Assembly: GCA_011763485.2 (NCBI GenBank)
Contig: JAANSK020034466.1
Coordinates: forward strand, 8,544 to 28,687
Length of the DNA stretch: 20,144 nucleotides
DNA from: Isoetes engelmannii
Taxonomy: Eukaryota; Streptophyta; Lycopodiopsida; Isoetales; Isoetaceae
Direction of reading: 5' to 3'
Part shown: in pieces, positions 1-9,952 of the stretch
Numbering within the stretch: position 1 is the first letter of the stretch
Layout: every line of letters starts with the position of its first letter
Made by a program: the position numbers and the translations under genes
The notes under the pieces: model-generated
Databases searched by the model: none
Told to the model about the DNA's origin: nothing
Seen by the model: only the letters and a program-made list of their open reading frames with translations

Positions 1-810
1 ACATTGTCTTGAGCTAGAAGGTGGCATGTCTTGCCTTCGTATGTTAGGGGCTGCCTGTAGTGATTGACGTGCTGAACATGCCTGAAGTAGCTCAACATGG
101 GATGTCTATATAATGATGTTTGGATGCGTGGCATAGGTGCATGCGATATCTAATAACCAAATAAATGCGAAAATTAGCCCATGCATTCTATATTTTGCCA
201 CAAGCAAGAGTGCAACCTAGACATTGACTATTCAGAAGACAATGTAAGGTGTAGTTTTGTTGGTCCCAAATGTGTTATACTTGGTCATTATTGTAAATGG
301 ATTATATTTTCCAGCAATTTTGCATTTAACTTGTTGTTGGACAAGCAATTGGGAATAAATGAATCATTAGATATTTTTGAGTTGCCCGAAGGGCAAATCT
401 CTGATTGGTGGGGTGATTGCATATTATTAGCATATTCTAAATGGATGAATGATATTTGGTATTTTCACTCATCTGATAGCAGAGTTAAAAGTTTTTTGTG
501 CATTATACGAGTTAGCAGGTGTCTTATATGTCGTTTATCATCAAGGTAGGATGTTAGGACGGAAGCTGACCGTTCACTTGGATTGAACAATCCTTGATAG
601 ATCCAATGACGCAAGCAAAACCAAAACAACCCTACGGTTGAGAGTTGCCTTCCCCTTTTCTAAAAAATCCTATGCGTCATTTTGAAGAGCCCTTTGTTGT
701 TCCCTTTGTTTTTAAGGGAACAATAAAAGTAATTTAAAGCTCATATTAATAAAATGGAAGGAAGGTGTTTAGCGAAGATCCAGAGACTACAAGAAAAAGA
801 TAAAATATAA
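1..810. other. Unassigned stretch with one anonymous ORF
   Basis: I see no recognisable gene here. The longest ATG-initiated frame is 122 codons on the plus strand at 181-549. It is rich in Cys, Trp, Ile and Ser, has no motif I recognise, and could be chance. No splice-like structure around it convinced me. The rest is AT-rich with no repeat or hairpin that stands out. Confidence 0.3.
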
Positions 811-840
811 ATAAGATTTTTAATGTCCACGGAACCAAAG
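811..840 (-). mobile_element. Possible 3' end of a non-LTR retroelement
   Basis: Read on the minus strand, this stretch gives TTCCGTGGACATTAAAAATC followed by an AT-rich tail. Nearly the same string, GGACGTTAAAATA plus a simple-repeat tail, occurs at 20108-20144 (minus) and, less fully, at 19311-19336 (plus). A conserved terminus followed by a variable microsatellite tail is typical of RTE-like LINEs and SINEs. The element body would lie at higher coordinates, but I recognise no coding sequence there. The similarity is seen directly; the family assignment is inferred. Confidence 0.35.
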
Positions 841-1490
841 AATGTTATGTCTAAAGGGTGAGACTGTCATAGAGTATTTAACATGAAGAGGCAAATTCAA
901 AATCATAGATGGAGGTTTTTATACAACTTATGTCTGTTTATTTATGGGCAGATTTTAAAAATGCCCCTAATTTTTGCTAAGTTATAAAAATACTCCTGTT
1001 TTAAGGGTATTTTAATGACCATAACTTTTTTTTTTCTTGATGATCCAAATAGGAATGTATGCTTAAGACGAACTATAGATGAGGATGATATCTTCCCCTC
1101 AAAATTAAAATTAACTGAATCGGAGTCTAGAATAACAAGTTAGTGAAATCTTAGACACAAACATATCGTAATCATAGCTTACAATTCCGATCTCTGATTC
1201 AGATGATTTTAGCTTTGTTGGACATTATGAGGATTGGCTTTGAACTATGACATTAAATTGATCTATGAAGTGTGAATGCTCCATTACAATAGTTGTGGGA
1301 ATAATTTTTGGGACCTTGCATTATTGTTGAAGAAAGATAAATCTTTTTACCTATGTGTCAATACTTTTGAGGTTATGCTTGAATTAAATTCTTTAAGCCT
1401 TTAGGCTTAAGCATATACCAATGGTCTAGAATGATGGGATCTTCAGTTACTTAAACGTTAACTGGCTAGACCCATCACATAAGGTATAGT
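841..1490. other. Non-coding stretch, nothing recognised
   Basis: AT-rich sequence with homopolymer runs and no ORF of note. A small inverted repeat (TTAAGCCTTTAGGCTTAA) lies near 1392-1410. The part next to the copia fragment may be degraded integrase, but I could not align it. Confidence 0.3.
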
Positions 1491-1781
1491 ACTAAACCTA
1501 GTTTGGATAAATACAAGGTGTATAGCTGTCTGAGCTATGCTCATGTACCTGAAGAAATTGGACAGAAGCTTGATGATAGAGGAATAGAATGTTATCTGGC
1601 AGGCTGTGATCATCAATCAAAGGGGTACACATTATATGATCCAGCACGAAAGAAATTGATAGTTAGCACGGATGTATATTTTATAGAAGACAAGTTGTAT
1701 AACGATAGGGAAGGCATTGTCCAGAAACATACTTCTAAATGTAGCAACAAAAAAGAAGATAATTCTGCTGTAATAGGCTGA
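1491..1781 (+). pseudogene. Copia integrase C-terminal fragment
   Basis: The frame reads TKPSLDKYKVYSCLSYAHVP and, after a run of Lys/Asp, SKGYTLYDPARKKLIVSTDV. Copia polyproteins have the same arrangement after the integrase core: KPS...LRVFGC.AYVHVP, then a QSKGYKLYNP-like block, then a VSRDV.F block. The tail is acidic and Lys-rich, as in the linker before reverse transcriptase. There is no native start codon; this is an internal polyprotein piece. Stops upstream in the same frame and between 1782 and 2075 separate it from the reverse transcriptase. Family assignment is firm; function is lost. Confidence 0.8.
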
Positions 1782-2075
1782 GATCCTGTGACAGGTCATC
1801 CTGCTGTAACAGACCTAGATTGATATAGAGGATGAAGAAACATGAATATCAAACAAGGTACAATGGTTGGAAACCATGGTGATGTACCTAGAAATATAGA
1901 AGAAGATATTCCTGATACTGCTACCAAGGTTCAAAGAAAAAAAACTAGAAAAAACTGAAGTAGAAAAACTTCTAGAAGGAACCAAGGTAAATTTAGAAAA
2001 GCATGGAAGGCATAAGGAAGGAAAGAGCTTGAGACTGAATGACAATTTGGATACTGAGAAGAGATAAGCAATATT

Positions 2076-3609
2076 ATGGCAATACTTAAACCAAATGTCC
2101 CAAACAGTTTTGAGGAAGCCATGTGTTCTAAAGATTCAAATAAATGGAGACACGCAATGGAGGAGGAACTGGAATCTTTCAAAAGAATAGAAATTTTTGA
2201 ATTGCTTAAAAGACCAAAAGGGAAGAAAGTGGTAGACAGCAAATGGATCTATAAGCTGAAACCTAGCTCTGATGGAAAATCTCAAATTCATAAGGCTAGA
2301 CTGGTTGCTAGAGGTTATTCACAGAAAAAAGGCATAGCCTATGGTGAAACATTTTCTCTAGTTAAACTTTCGAGTATCAGAATGATTTTGGCTTATGCAA
2401 ATGCTTGTAACCTAGAAGTACACCATATGGATGTCAACACTACTTTTTTAAATGCTAAATTAGAAGAAGAGATATATATGAAGCAAGCTGCTGGATATGA
2501 ACAGGGACATGATTTGGTATGGAAATTAAAGCATCCTGTATATGGATTAATGCAATCACCTCATCAATGGTACTTTTGTATGAACATATTCTTACGAGAA
2601 AATGGGTTTGAGAAAGTAAACATTGATGGGAACTTGAGCATATTAGCTTTATATGTAGATTATTGCATCATGGTGGTTAACCAAACAGACTACTTGAATG
2701 GTTACAAGTATATTCTTAAAGACAAATTTAAGTTGACTGATTTGGGCAAGCTCAAAAGATTTCTAGGGATCGAAACAAAAGAAATAGGGAAAGTAAAAAA
2801 ATGATATTGACTCAAACTGCCAATATACAAGGGAAAATTGAAAGGTTTGGTATGACAAATTGCAAGATTGATGAAACACCTCTTGTACCAGGCCATAATC
2901 TCAGGGATCATGTGCTCACAAACTGTAGAAGAAATTGCAGAAATGTCAAATGTGCCTTACAGAGAACTCTTTGGTTGTTTGCTTTATATTGCAAACTGTA
3001 CTCGTCCAGACATTGCATTTGCAGTTAGCTTGCTTAATATATATACTAATTGTCCAGAAAAACAACATTGAATTGCTGCAAAAATACTTTTAAGAGTTTT
3101 GAAGGGAACACAGGACCAGGGAATTAGTTTCACACGTGATGATCTTCAATTAAAGGGTTACTGTAATGTAGACTGATCCTTGAATTTAGATCAGAGGAAG
3201 TCAACTTCAGGTTTTGTGCTTATGCTAGGAGGAGGATCAATGAATTGGAAATCTATAACACAATCAAGCATAGCAGTGTCGTCTGCTAAAGCAGAATATG
3301 CTTCAACAACTCTAGCTGGCAAAGAAATAGCATGGACTAGAAGATTGCTAAATGAGTTGATATTAAATAAAAAGAATACTTTTAACTGATAGCCAAAACT
3401 GCATAGCCATCACTAAAAACTCTGTACTGCATCAAAGGGTCAAGCACATCGAAATACACATGCATTTTATCAAAGAACTTATCTCAAAGAAATATGTATC
3501 AGTCAAGTATGGGAGAACTGAAGAATAAGCTGCTGACATATTCGCTAAAGCTTTAGCACATGCAAAGTTTATGACGTTCAAATTAATGCTGGAAGTTATT
3601 AGATTCTGA
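2076..3609 (+). pseudogene. Copia reverse transcriptase-RNase H pseudogene
   Basis: The block at 2076-2804 is an RVT_2 (copia-type) reverse transcriptase: KWRHAMEEELESF, then KARLVARGYSQKKGIAYGET, HMDVNTTFLNAKLEEEIYMK and LYVDY. The catalytic YVDD is YVDY here, and about a dozen residues normally found before it are missing. The frame shifts near 2800 (QTANIQ...RFGMTNCK) and again near 2870. It continues through RELFGCLLYIANCTRPDIAF to the RNase H block KSTSGFVLMLGGGSMNWKS and SSAKAEYAS. TGA codons at 3069-3071 and 3174-3176 stand where Trp is conserved. A third frameshift near 3380 leads to a tail with TDSQNCIAITKN and ADIFAKAL. There a TAA at 3526-3528 replaces a codon that is probably Gln. 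The coding remnant ends at about 3609. Confidence 0.9.
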
Positions 3610-3679
3610 AGTTAAATGGTTATACAGGTTTTTTTGCTCATGAGTTCAAGTTCTTAAATCGGCTACATAATTTTGGCAC

Positions 3680-3689
3680 AAAGGAGGAA
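3680..3689 (+). promoter_or_regulatory. Copia polypurine tract
   Basis: The purine run AAAGGAGGAA lies directly before a TG that could open the 3' LTR (TGTTGTTAGAG). Plant copia elements prime plus-strand DNA synthesis from such a tract, about 70 bases after the end of RNase H, which matches the spacing here. Confidence 0.6.
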
Positions 3690-4130
3690 TGTTGTTAGAG
3701 GTCATGCCAAATTCAGTTGAAATCACAAAGCAAAAGATTTACACAGTTGAAAGAATTATACTATTTGTGATCCATGGTCATCTCATGTTGGCTATATTTC
3801 ATTGTTTCATGGTTGTCTATTTACCATGAACCCATAGGTTCAAATAGAAGAACCGAGATGAATTATTGGAACCTATTATTTGAACCTATATCTATAAAGT
3901 GCTGTAGCAGAAGAGCCAATTCGAATTCAAACCGTCGGGCTGCTCAACCGTCGGCATGATCTGTATAAAATCTTCTAAATGAATTGACCTGGCATCTTGT
4001 TTGTCGGATCCTTGAAATCAAAGGAGTAACACAGGTCTGCTAGGTTAATATGTGAATAGAAGTTTTCCTTTAGTGTTTCATTGAAATTTAATTTAATTTA
4101 GTAGTTTAACGTCATACCCTTTTGGCAACA
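3690..4130 (+). repeat. Copia 3' LTR, right end uncertain
   Basis: The segment starts TGTTGTTAGAG right after the polypurine tract. It contains a TATA-like CTGTATAAAATC near 3960-3971, where an LTR promoter would lie, followed by AT-rich sequence. I cannot place the terminal CA because no second LTR is available; 4130 is a guess based on a CAACA string. Short ORFs inside it look like chance. Confidence 0.45.
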
Positions 4131-4162
4131 TCCCTTCTGGGACCTATGACGATTAGATGACA

Positions 4163-4255
4163 CATTCTCAGACACACACCACACATGATGAGACTCACAC
4201 TCACCCACGTCATTCTCAGCACACACTACACATGATGAGACTTGCACTCATCCAC
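4163..4255. repeat. Tandem duplication, about 47-bp unit, two copies
   Basis: Two adjacent copies (4163-4210 and 4211-4255) share CATTCTCAG, CACACAC/TACACATGATGAGAC and a CACTCAC/TCCAC end, with a few substitutions and small length differences. No function is apparent. It could be replication slippage just beyond the copia LTR. Confidence 0.75.
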
Positions 4256-5095
4256 TTACCACCTGATGGTGGCCAGTGGGTGAAATAGTGGTTGCTAGCT
4301 ATAGTGATGTTCGATGGTTGAATGATTTAGCATGATGTCAAGTGTAAGGATTAAATACTATACTATGGTGAATATAAGACTGTTAAAGAAATGACCTTTG
4401 GTTAAACTAGAAATGCAATATATATAGATGTTGAATATACAATTGATCATGAAGCATTAACTCTGTATTATTGTATTCCTTCAGTTCAAACCCAACAATA
4501 GCATGAAAGACTATAAAGCTCAAGCTTTGGACTAGATTTGACATAGTAGAGGCCATGTATTCAGATGTAGAGATTATAATGTCACAAATAAATAAACAAC
4601 TATGTCCATCAGAAAAATATGGCATGGTGACTCCGCTGGTATCGCATGAAAAACTGCAGGCTATAGGTAAAATATAGGACCAAGATTGAGCAAAACATTT
4701 GCCTTTGGAGTAACAACATCGGGTACTCTGAACGAAAGAACCAAAGGCGCACAAACACTTTGCAGACTCTAGGCTAAAAAAAAACAAAGTTTGTATAGCA
4801 TAGTAGGAAAAGAAGCACTTGATAATGCTGCAGGACCTTATGAAAAGAGCTATTAAGCAAAACAAGATAGATGGAAAATTAGAAATCCAACAGATAAGCT
4901 TCCAAAAGACCAGATCTAGAAAAAATATTAAGGTGGGAACAAATAATTTTAGAGGCTAAAAAAGGTCTTAGGCTAAACATGGTATGGTAGACGAAAAATA
5001 GAAATCTAGTTACTATCTTCTAGGATTAAGAGGCTAAATTTGCAGGAAGTTCTGGGAAAAAAGTAAGCATACGATAAAAAAAAGGTAGACACTAG
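4256..5095. other. Non-coding stretch, nothing recognised
   Basis: No homology recognised. A minus-strand frame of about 150 codons at 4407-4865 starts at TTG rather than ATG. It is unusually rich in Cys, Phe and Ser and matches nothing I know, so I treat it as chance. Confidence 0.3.
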
Positions 5096-5397
5096 AATTT
5101 TTGGTGCAAATCTCGTTTGTGATTTCCATTCTGTGATAGAATCCAACAAGCTTAACTTAACAATTTGGAAATTTCGGCTTATAAACAGGACGAACTGATT
5201 AAAAGAATAGAAATAACTAGTAATAAAAAAAATATAGAAAGTTCTTAATTTTTGTTGCAAATCTCGTTTGTGATTTCCATTCTGTGATAGAATCCAACAA
5301 GCTTAACTTAAAATATTGAAAGTGTTGGCTTATAAACAGGATGAACTGATCAAACGAATAGAAATAACCAGTAATAAAAATGTATAGAAAAGTTCTT
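5096..5397. repeat. Tandem duplication of a 151-bp unit
   Basis: Copy 1 is 5096-5246 and copy 2 is 5247-5397. Both share TGCAAATCTCGTTTGTGATT, AATCCAACAAGCTTAACTTA and GGCTTATAAACAGGA, and both end in a GAAATAAC..GTAATAAAAA...AGTTCTTA block. They differ at scattered positions, so the duplication is not recent. The overlapping minus-strand frames here (84 and 66 codons) are similar to each other only because of the repeat, and I do not consider them genes. Confidence 0.9.
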
Positions 5398-6270
5398 ATG
5401 GCTTGATAACAGACCACGAATCAAAGGCCAAGAGGGAAAAATGGGTGCAAAATAGCTGTAGGCGGTGTATCGCGATGACAGGCTATGCCAACAAGAACCA
5501 AGGTAATGTACATGTGTAAAGATGTGAATGAAAGGAAGACCAGACCTAACTGTAGTAGCTGCACAGAGCGAATCTGTGGTAAAGGGGGCTGTGCAGAGGT
5601 GTTAGTTAAGGCCGGTCGAAACGAAATGATTTAGAAGCAGAAAACTTAAAGCAAATATCTGAGAAAAAACTTGATCTTTGAAGACTATATGCAATTATAA
5701 GGAACCGTTCAGAATTGAAAAAAATATTTATGCAGAAGAATGATAGTAGAAAAACATGACTTGTCCCCAAAAAATCTATGCGCAAGAAAGGCAAGAATTC
5801 AGGAACCACAAAGATTTAATTTAAAAGATGATGAGAAAAGCTTGTGCAATACCAAAAGCAAAGCTAACTAGCTAAGCTAGTGCAACACCAAGAACTATGA
5901 ACACCTGCCTAAACCTACTTACTATGAAAACAGTTGCCTAAGCCTACTTATTATAAAGGCAGTGCAAAACTACCATATTTCATTTTCTATATAAAAATAC
6001 CATAATCTAATTAACAACCCATCATGACGTTACTAGAGAGAAACAAGCTCAACAAAGTAATCTACCTATTGTAACAAACCCGAAGTCAGTAACAAACCAG
6101 AAGTCTAGATACTAGATAGAAAAGTAGGAAGACAAGACACAAAAATAAGGAACGCTCAAGATGAAGGCCGATGATGAAAACCTAGAACTAATGCAATATA
6201 TAAGCTATAAAAAAAAGGTCTCATAGGAAAAAATAAACATTCCAAACAAGGTCCGTCTTCTCCAAGAATT
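5398..6270. other. Non-coding stretch with a 29-bp tandem duplication
   Basis: No gene recognised. A 29-bp unit is repeated at 5906-5934 and 5935-5963, built on TGCCTAARCCTACTTAYTAT. A short AGTAACAAACC/AGAAGTC duplication lies near 6070-6105. A minus-strand frame of 67 codons at 5606-5809 has no recognisable feature. Confidence 0.4.
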
Positions 6271-6296
6271 ATGGTTCTATGTTGACATAGAACCAT
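6271..6296. repeat. Perfect 12-bp hairpin beside a gypsy LTR
   Basis: ATGGTTCTATGT and ACATAGAACCAT are perfect reverse complements separated by TG. The hairpin ends exactly where homology to the gypsy LTR begins, so it is flanking DNA or part of a rearranged junction. Confidence 0.7.
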
Positions 6297-7048
6297 TGCA
6301 CTCACAAAAAGTGAGGTTCAGTTGAACTACCTAGAACTCTCTGAGTTCTTTACACCTTGAGTTCCCAAAACTCCCCATGCCCAACTGGGAACTAATCCCT
6401 TAGATTAGTTCGAAACCCAGCTTCAAAAAGTTCTACCACAAGAACTCATACTGCAGTCGCAGTATTGCTCAATGAGAGCAAAACACAAGATCAATGAAGT
6501 GATCCCCAAACTGGCAGAAGTCGTGAGACCCACTCCAAGGAGGCCAAAATAGCCTCTAAATAGCTCAGACAATTGATTCAAGACCGAACATCAATGAAGA
6601 AAATACTAAAAGCTTGAACTTGAACTCCTTAAGACAGTGCTCACAATTTTATGATCCCCCCAAAACTCGTCTAATCTCTTATATATGAGAAAGAAGGCTA
6701 AGGAAAGATCAGATAGAGGCCACTACCTTTTCCATAGCTCTTAATGGACACGTTGTACATAGATCCGGCCTTCTGACTTGTCAACATCTCCTTCAAAACC
6801 ATGATGATTCGCTCACTTTGTCCATCCGTTTATGGACGGTTACACTACTCATTCTTAATCGTACCTTGGGACCTTTCAAAAAGTCCTTCCAAAGTGGTCC
6901 GTAAACTTGGTATCCATATCACTTATAATGGATAGAGACAAACTGGAAGTAGGGAAAATATATCGATTATATGCAGTTGCTGGCAGTGGCGCTTGACCAA
7001 CTCATCGATCTTCCACTCACCCCCATGCCTAGCTTATGGGGTCAAATT
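6297..7048 (-). mobile_element. Deleted Ty3/gypsy copy (integrase piece plus partial LTR)
   Basis: On the minus strand this reads as an integrase fragment (7048 to about 6776) followed by a partial LTR (about 6775 to 6297). The integrase part matches the neighbouring element at about 8590-8800 and 9050-9110, with about 250 bp between those blocks deleted at a GCAGTTGCT junction. The LTR part matches 7049-7500, for example CAGTCGCAGTATTGCTCAAT and GCAAAACACAAGATCAATGA. The 5' part of this LTR (minus sense) and the end of pol are missing, and the two are fused near 6775. It is a separate, more damaged member of the same family. Confidence 0.75.
6678..6689 (-). promoter_or_regulatory. TATA-like box in the partial gypsy LTR
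   Basis: The minus strand reads CTCATATATAAG. It aligns with TTATATAAG in the better preserved LTR at 7436-7445, so it is probably the old LTR promoter TATA box. Confidence 0.4.
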
Positions 7049-7839
7049 GTCACAACTCACAATAAGCGAGGTTCATTTGAACTACTTAGAACTCCCTGAG
7101 TTCCCCACATCTTGAGTTCCCAGAACTCCCTACGCCCAACTAAGAACTAATCCCTTGGATTAGTTCAAAGCCCAGCTTCAAAAAGTTCTACCACATGAAT
7201 TGAAACTACAGTCGCAGTATTGCTCAATGCGAGCAAAACACAAGATCAATGAAGTGATATCCAAACTGGCAAAGAGGCCATGAGACCCACTCCAAGAAAG
7301 TCGAAATATCCTCCAAATAGCCCAGACAGATGATTCAAGACTAAACACCACTGAAGGAAAGACTATCAGCCTGAACTCGAACTTCGTAAGGCTGTGCTCA
7401 GATTTCTATGCCATTTTCAAGACTCATCTAATCCCTTATATAAGAGAAGGAAGGCTAAGAATAGACCAAATAAAGGCCACATCCTTTTCCCTGGCTCCAA
7501 ATAGCCACTCTATCCTTAGATCCGGCCTTCTAAGGCAAATCCGATAGCCCTGGATTGTCTGCAATCTAAGAAAGGCAATTTCCCTTTAGAACTTATGAAC
7601 CAATGAGGTTCCGCAACACGGACCCCTCAATTCCAATGGTTCATATTTAAAAGGACCTTTGTTAACATTTTAATTAAAAGTCATTTTAACATACGAAACA
7701 TATGCCGTTTATAAAACCATACACCGCCCCTAGGCGGTAACTGACCTTTGGAACGTTCCCATGCCACCCAGTGGCACTTCCAAGGCCAACTCCAAGTCTC
7801 ATAGGTCTGCAAGCGCGACTTGCACCTTTAACTATAACA
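7049..7839 (-). repeat. Gypsy 3' LTR
   Basis: On the minus strand it starts TGTTATAG at 7839 right after a polypurine tract, and ends TTGTGACA at 7049. That gives about 791 bp with TG...CA ends. The stretch 7049 to about 7500 is matched by the partial LTR at 6297-6775, which independently supports its repeat nature. A short CCGCCCCTAGGCGG inverted repeat lies near 7725-7738. The end points are inferred from terminal dinucleotides and context. Confidence 0.7.
7436..7445 (-). promoter_or_regulatory. TATA box of the gypsy LTR
   Basis: CTTATATAAG (palindromic core TTATATAA) lies about 400 bp into the LTR in minus orientation and is conserved as CATATATAAG in the second copy. That position fits the U3/R border of an LTR promoter. 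Confidence 0.4.
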
Positions 7840-7858
7840 ATTTCCTCCCCTCCCCTTA
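7840..7858 (-). promoter_or_regulatory. Gypsy polypurine tract
   Basis: The minus strand reads AAGGGGAGGGGAGGAAAT immediately before the TGTTATAG start of the LTR. It lies about 20 bases beyond the stop of the pol C-terminal frame, the expected place for plus-strand priming. Confidence 0.7.
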
Positions 7859-7876
7859 GGACCTTGACCTCAAGTT

Positions 7877-9583
7877 CTAGAGTTTCAAATGAGGAAAACG
7901 TTGCACAAACCCATCGGTCTCACAAGGGGCATCCGCGGGAGATAAGCCTCGCCACAAGGCCAGATATTCACGAATATCCCTATTGTGCAACTGATGAATG
8001 TGAGTATCTAGAATCCGTTCGAGTATTACAGTGGAGGTCAATGCCAACGATATACTCTCAGGACTAATAATACTATTCATATCTAGTATAGCTTGCTTAA
8101 GCTGGCTTACATGAAATATAGGATGGATCCCAATATCCTACGGTAACACCAACTCATATGCTGTGGTACCCAGCCTTTTAACAATCTTACAAAGTCCAGC
8201 ATATCTCGGGGTTAATTAGGCACTTGCTCTTTAACCAACGGTTTAAGGGTGTTGATTCGTAACGATGAAGGATACACAATCCTCAAAAACACATAGTCAT
8301 CCTCCTCGTAGGTAACATCATGTCTATGCTTATTAGCATAAACCTGAGCATGATATTGCGCTATACGCAAGTTTTGTCGACACTGAAGCAAAATTGCATT
8401 CCAATATATTTACTGCAGCATCCGTCTGTAGATACTTATGCATACCGGCATAAGTTCTAGGATTCTGCCCCATCAAAGCAACAAAGGGAATCACTTTGAT
8501 ACTCGTACGATACCTATTGTTGTAAGCAAACTCTAGGTAAGGAAAACACTCCTCCTACCGAGAATGGTGCTCATGCACAAAACTTCTCTCAACATGTCCT
8601 CCAAGATCATGTTGATTCGCTCGGTTTGTCCATCTGTTTGTGGATGGTTACCACTACGCATTCTTAATCATACCTTGAGACCTTTCATAAAGTCCTTCCA
8701 AAAGTGACCCGTAAACTTAGTATCCCTATCACTTATGATGGATAGAGGCAAACCATAAGTAGGGAAAACATATCGCATATATGCAGTTGCTACATCAAGA
8801 CCAGTAGCGTCTCCCTTTAATGCCCACAAACTTGGCGTACTTAGTTAGACAGTCTACAATTACCCGCACCTGAGTGTTTTGCCTTATGGATCTAGGCAAG
8901 GCGATTATAAAGTCCTTTCTTATACACCCCCATTGTCTTTGCAATGGTATAGATAAAGGTTGTAATAGTCCCGGGGTACGTCCATGATCAGCTTTGACAG
9001 CTTGGCAGGTTAAACAATGCGAAACCAACTCCTTGACTTGATTTTGCATGCCCGACTAGTAATAGTGGTGTTTGACTAACTCATAGGTCTTCTAGTCACC
9101 TCCATGCCCAAGTTGCAGGCTTTTATGATCATCACACAATATTAATTCTTGAAGATTAGCATGCAATGGTACATAAATCCTTGCCTTATAAAAGTACAAC
9201 CCATCTTGTTTAGTTCACCAATCCCTGGTCTTGGTTATTGCGGGTTGTTGCTTTTCTTCTTGACATGACTCGTTAATTCTTTGGAAGAGGTCATTCTCCC
9301 CTACCATCAAGGTATGAAGATGCCACCCGAGATAAAGCATCCGCAACTGGATTATTCTTTTCAGGAGTATGCTCAATACTAAAATAGAACGCATGCAAAA
9401 GATCAAGCCACCTAGCTTGCCTAGGGCTAATCTCAGCTTGGCTTTGCAAGAATATCAAAGGCTTGTGGTCATTATATACCACGAACTTATGCGGCTCCTT
9501 GTTGGTACCACATTTCAAGTAGTGCCACCACATCTTCAATGCATGACCTACGGATAACAGTTACTTGCTCATAAGTAGCATAA
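7877..9583 (-). pseudogene. Gypsy pol pseudogene (RNase H-integrase)
   Basis: In minus-strand order I recognise these blocks. The RNase H end has VVYNDHKPLIFLQSQ, SPRQARWLDLLHAF and IEHTPEKNNPVADALSR. The linker is DGLYFYKARIYVPLH. The integrase zinc-finger region has KTYELVKHHYYW and ELVSHCLTCQAVKADH. The integrase core has DFIIALPRS, VIVDCLTKYAKF, ISDRDTKFTGHFWKDF and NHPQTDGQTERIN. The C-terminus has QYHAQVYANKHRHDVTYEED and IGIHPIFHVSQLKQ, then a chromodomain-like end, DIREYLALWRGLSPADAP...RFPHLKL. It is broken by several frameshifts and in-frame stops, for example just before LRMRSGNHPQ and in the SR*EECFPYLEF region. It is not functional. Confidence 0.9.
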
Positions 9584-9738
9584 GCCACGTATATATGTCC
9601 ACATGTCCAAGAGTCACGTCCATAGCAGTTAGATGTAGAGAGTCGCATCCGTGAGATGCAATATATGTCTTTTGTACCAGTTTCTTCTATTCAATACAAT
9701 CATCTATCTATTCTCCACAAACTCTTGTTATATTAAGA
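9584..9738 (+). repeat. Truncated inverted LTR of the small element
   Basis: This plus-strand segment is an LTR copy of the element at 9739-12389, lacking its first 30-odd bases. It runs from CCACGTATATATGTCC to ATTAAGA at 9738 and abuts the inverted 3' LTR with no base in between. At several variable sites (AGAGAGTCGCATCCGTGAG, TATTCAATACAATCATC) it matches the 5' LTR at 12197-12389 better than its immediate partner. Confidence 0.85.
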
Positions 9739-9925
9739 TCTTAATATAACAAGAGCGTGTGGAGAATAGATAGATGATTATATTGATTAAGAAGAAACTG
9801 ATACAAAAGACATATATTGCATCTCACGAATGCGACACTCTACATATAACTGCTATGGACGTGACTCTTGGACATGTGGACATATATACGTGGTTGTATG
9901 CTGACTAGGATATCATATGTTAACA
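9739..9925 (-). repeat. 3' LTR of the small element
   Basis: On the minus strand it begins TGTTAACATATG at 9925 directly after the polypurine tract and ends TTATATTAAGA at 9739. It aligns along its whole length with 12197-12389. Its end is GA rather than the usual CA. Confidence 0.85.
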
Positions 9926-9934
9926 CTCCCCCAT
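9926..9934 (-). promoter_or_regulatory. Polypurine tract of the small element
   Basis: The minus strand reads GATGGGGGAG directly before TGTTAACA. The same kind of ATGGGGGAG tract precedes 3' LTRs of many plant copia elements. Confidence 0.7.
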
Positions 9935-9952
9935 CAGCATCAGCCTTCATCT

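Larger units (their letters stand above)
1491..4130 (+). mobile_element. Ty1/copia LTR retrotransposon remnant
   Basis: The domain order integrase end, reverse transcriptase, RNase H, polypurine tract, LTR is that of the Ty1/copia superfamily, and the element reads on the plus strand. Gag, protease and the integrase core are missing or unrecognisable, and no 5' LTR lies in the window. The right edge is approximate because only one LTR is present and no target-site duplication can be identified. Frameshifts and stops throughout show it cannot make its own proteins. Confidence 0.85.
7049..9583 (-). mobile_element. Ty3/gypsy LTR retrotransposon remnant
   Basis: Minus-strand order is RNase H, integrase zinc finger, integrase core, pol C-terminus, polypurine tract, 3' LTR. 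That order (integrase last) defines Ty3/gypsy. Gag, protease and most of the reverse transcriptase are missing because the left part is cut off near 9583 by the LTR palindrome. The LTR ends exactly where integrase sequence of a second copy begins (7048/7049), which looks like one element inserted into another. Confidence 0.85.

Noticed and set aside
4407-4865. Cys-rich minus-strand frame of about 150 codons
   Set aside because: It begins at TTG and has no conserved motif, signal or splice context; its composition is what AT-rich antisense DNA gives by chance.
4163-5397. Possible CRISPR-like or satellite array
   Set aside because: Only two adjacent copies of each unit are present, with no spacers, in a plant nuclear context; these are simple tandem duplications.
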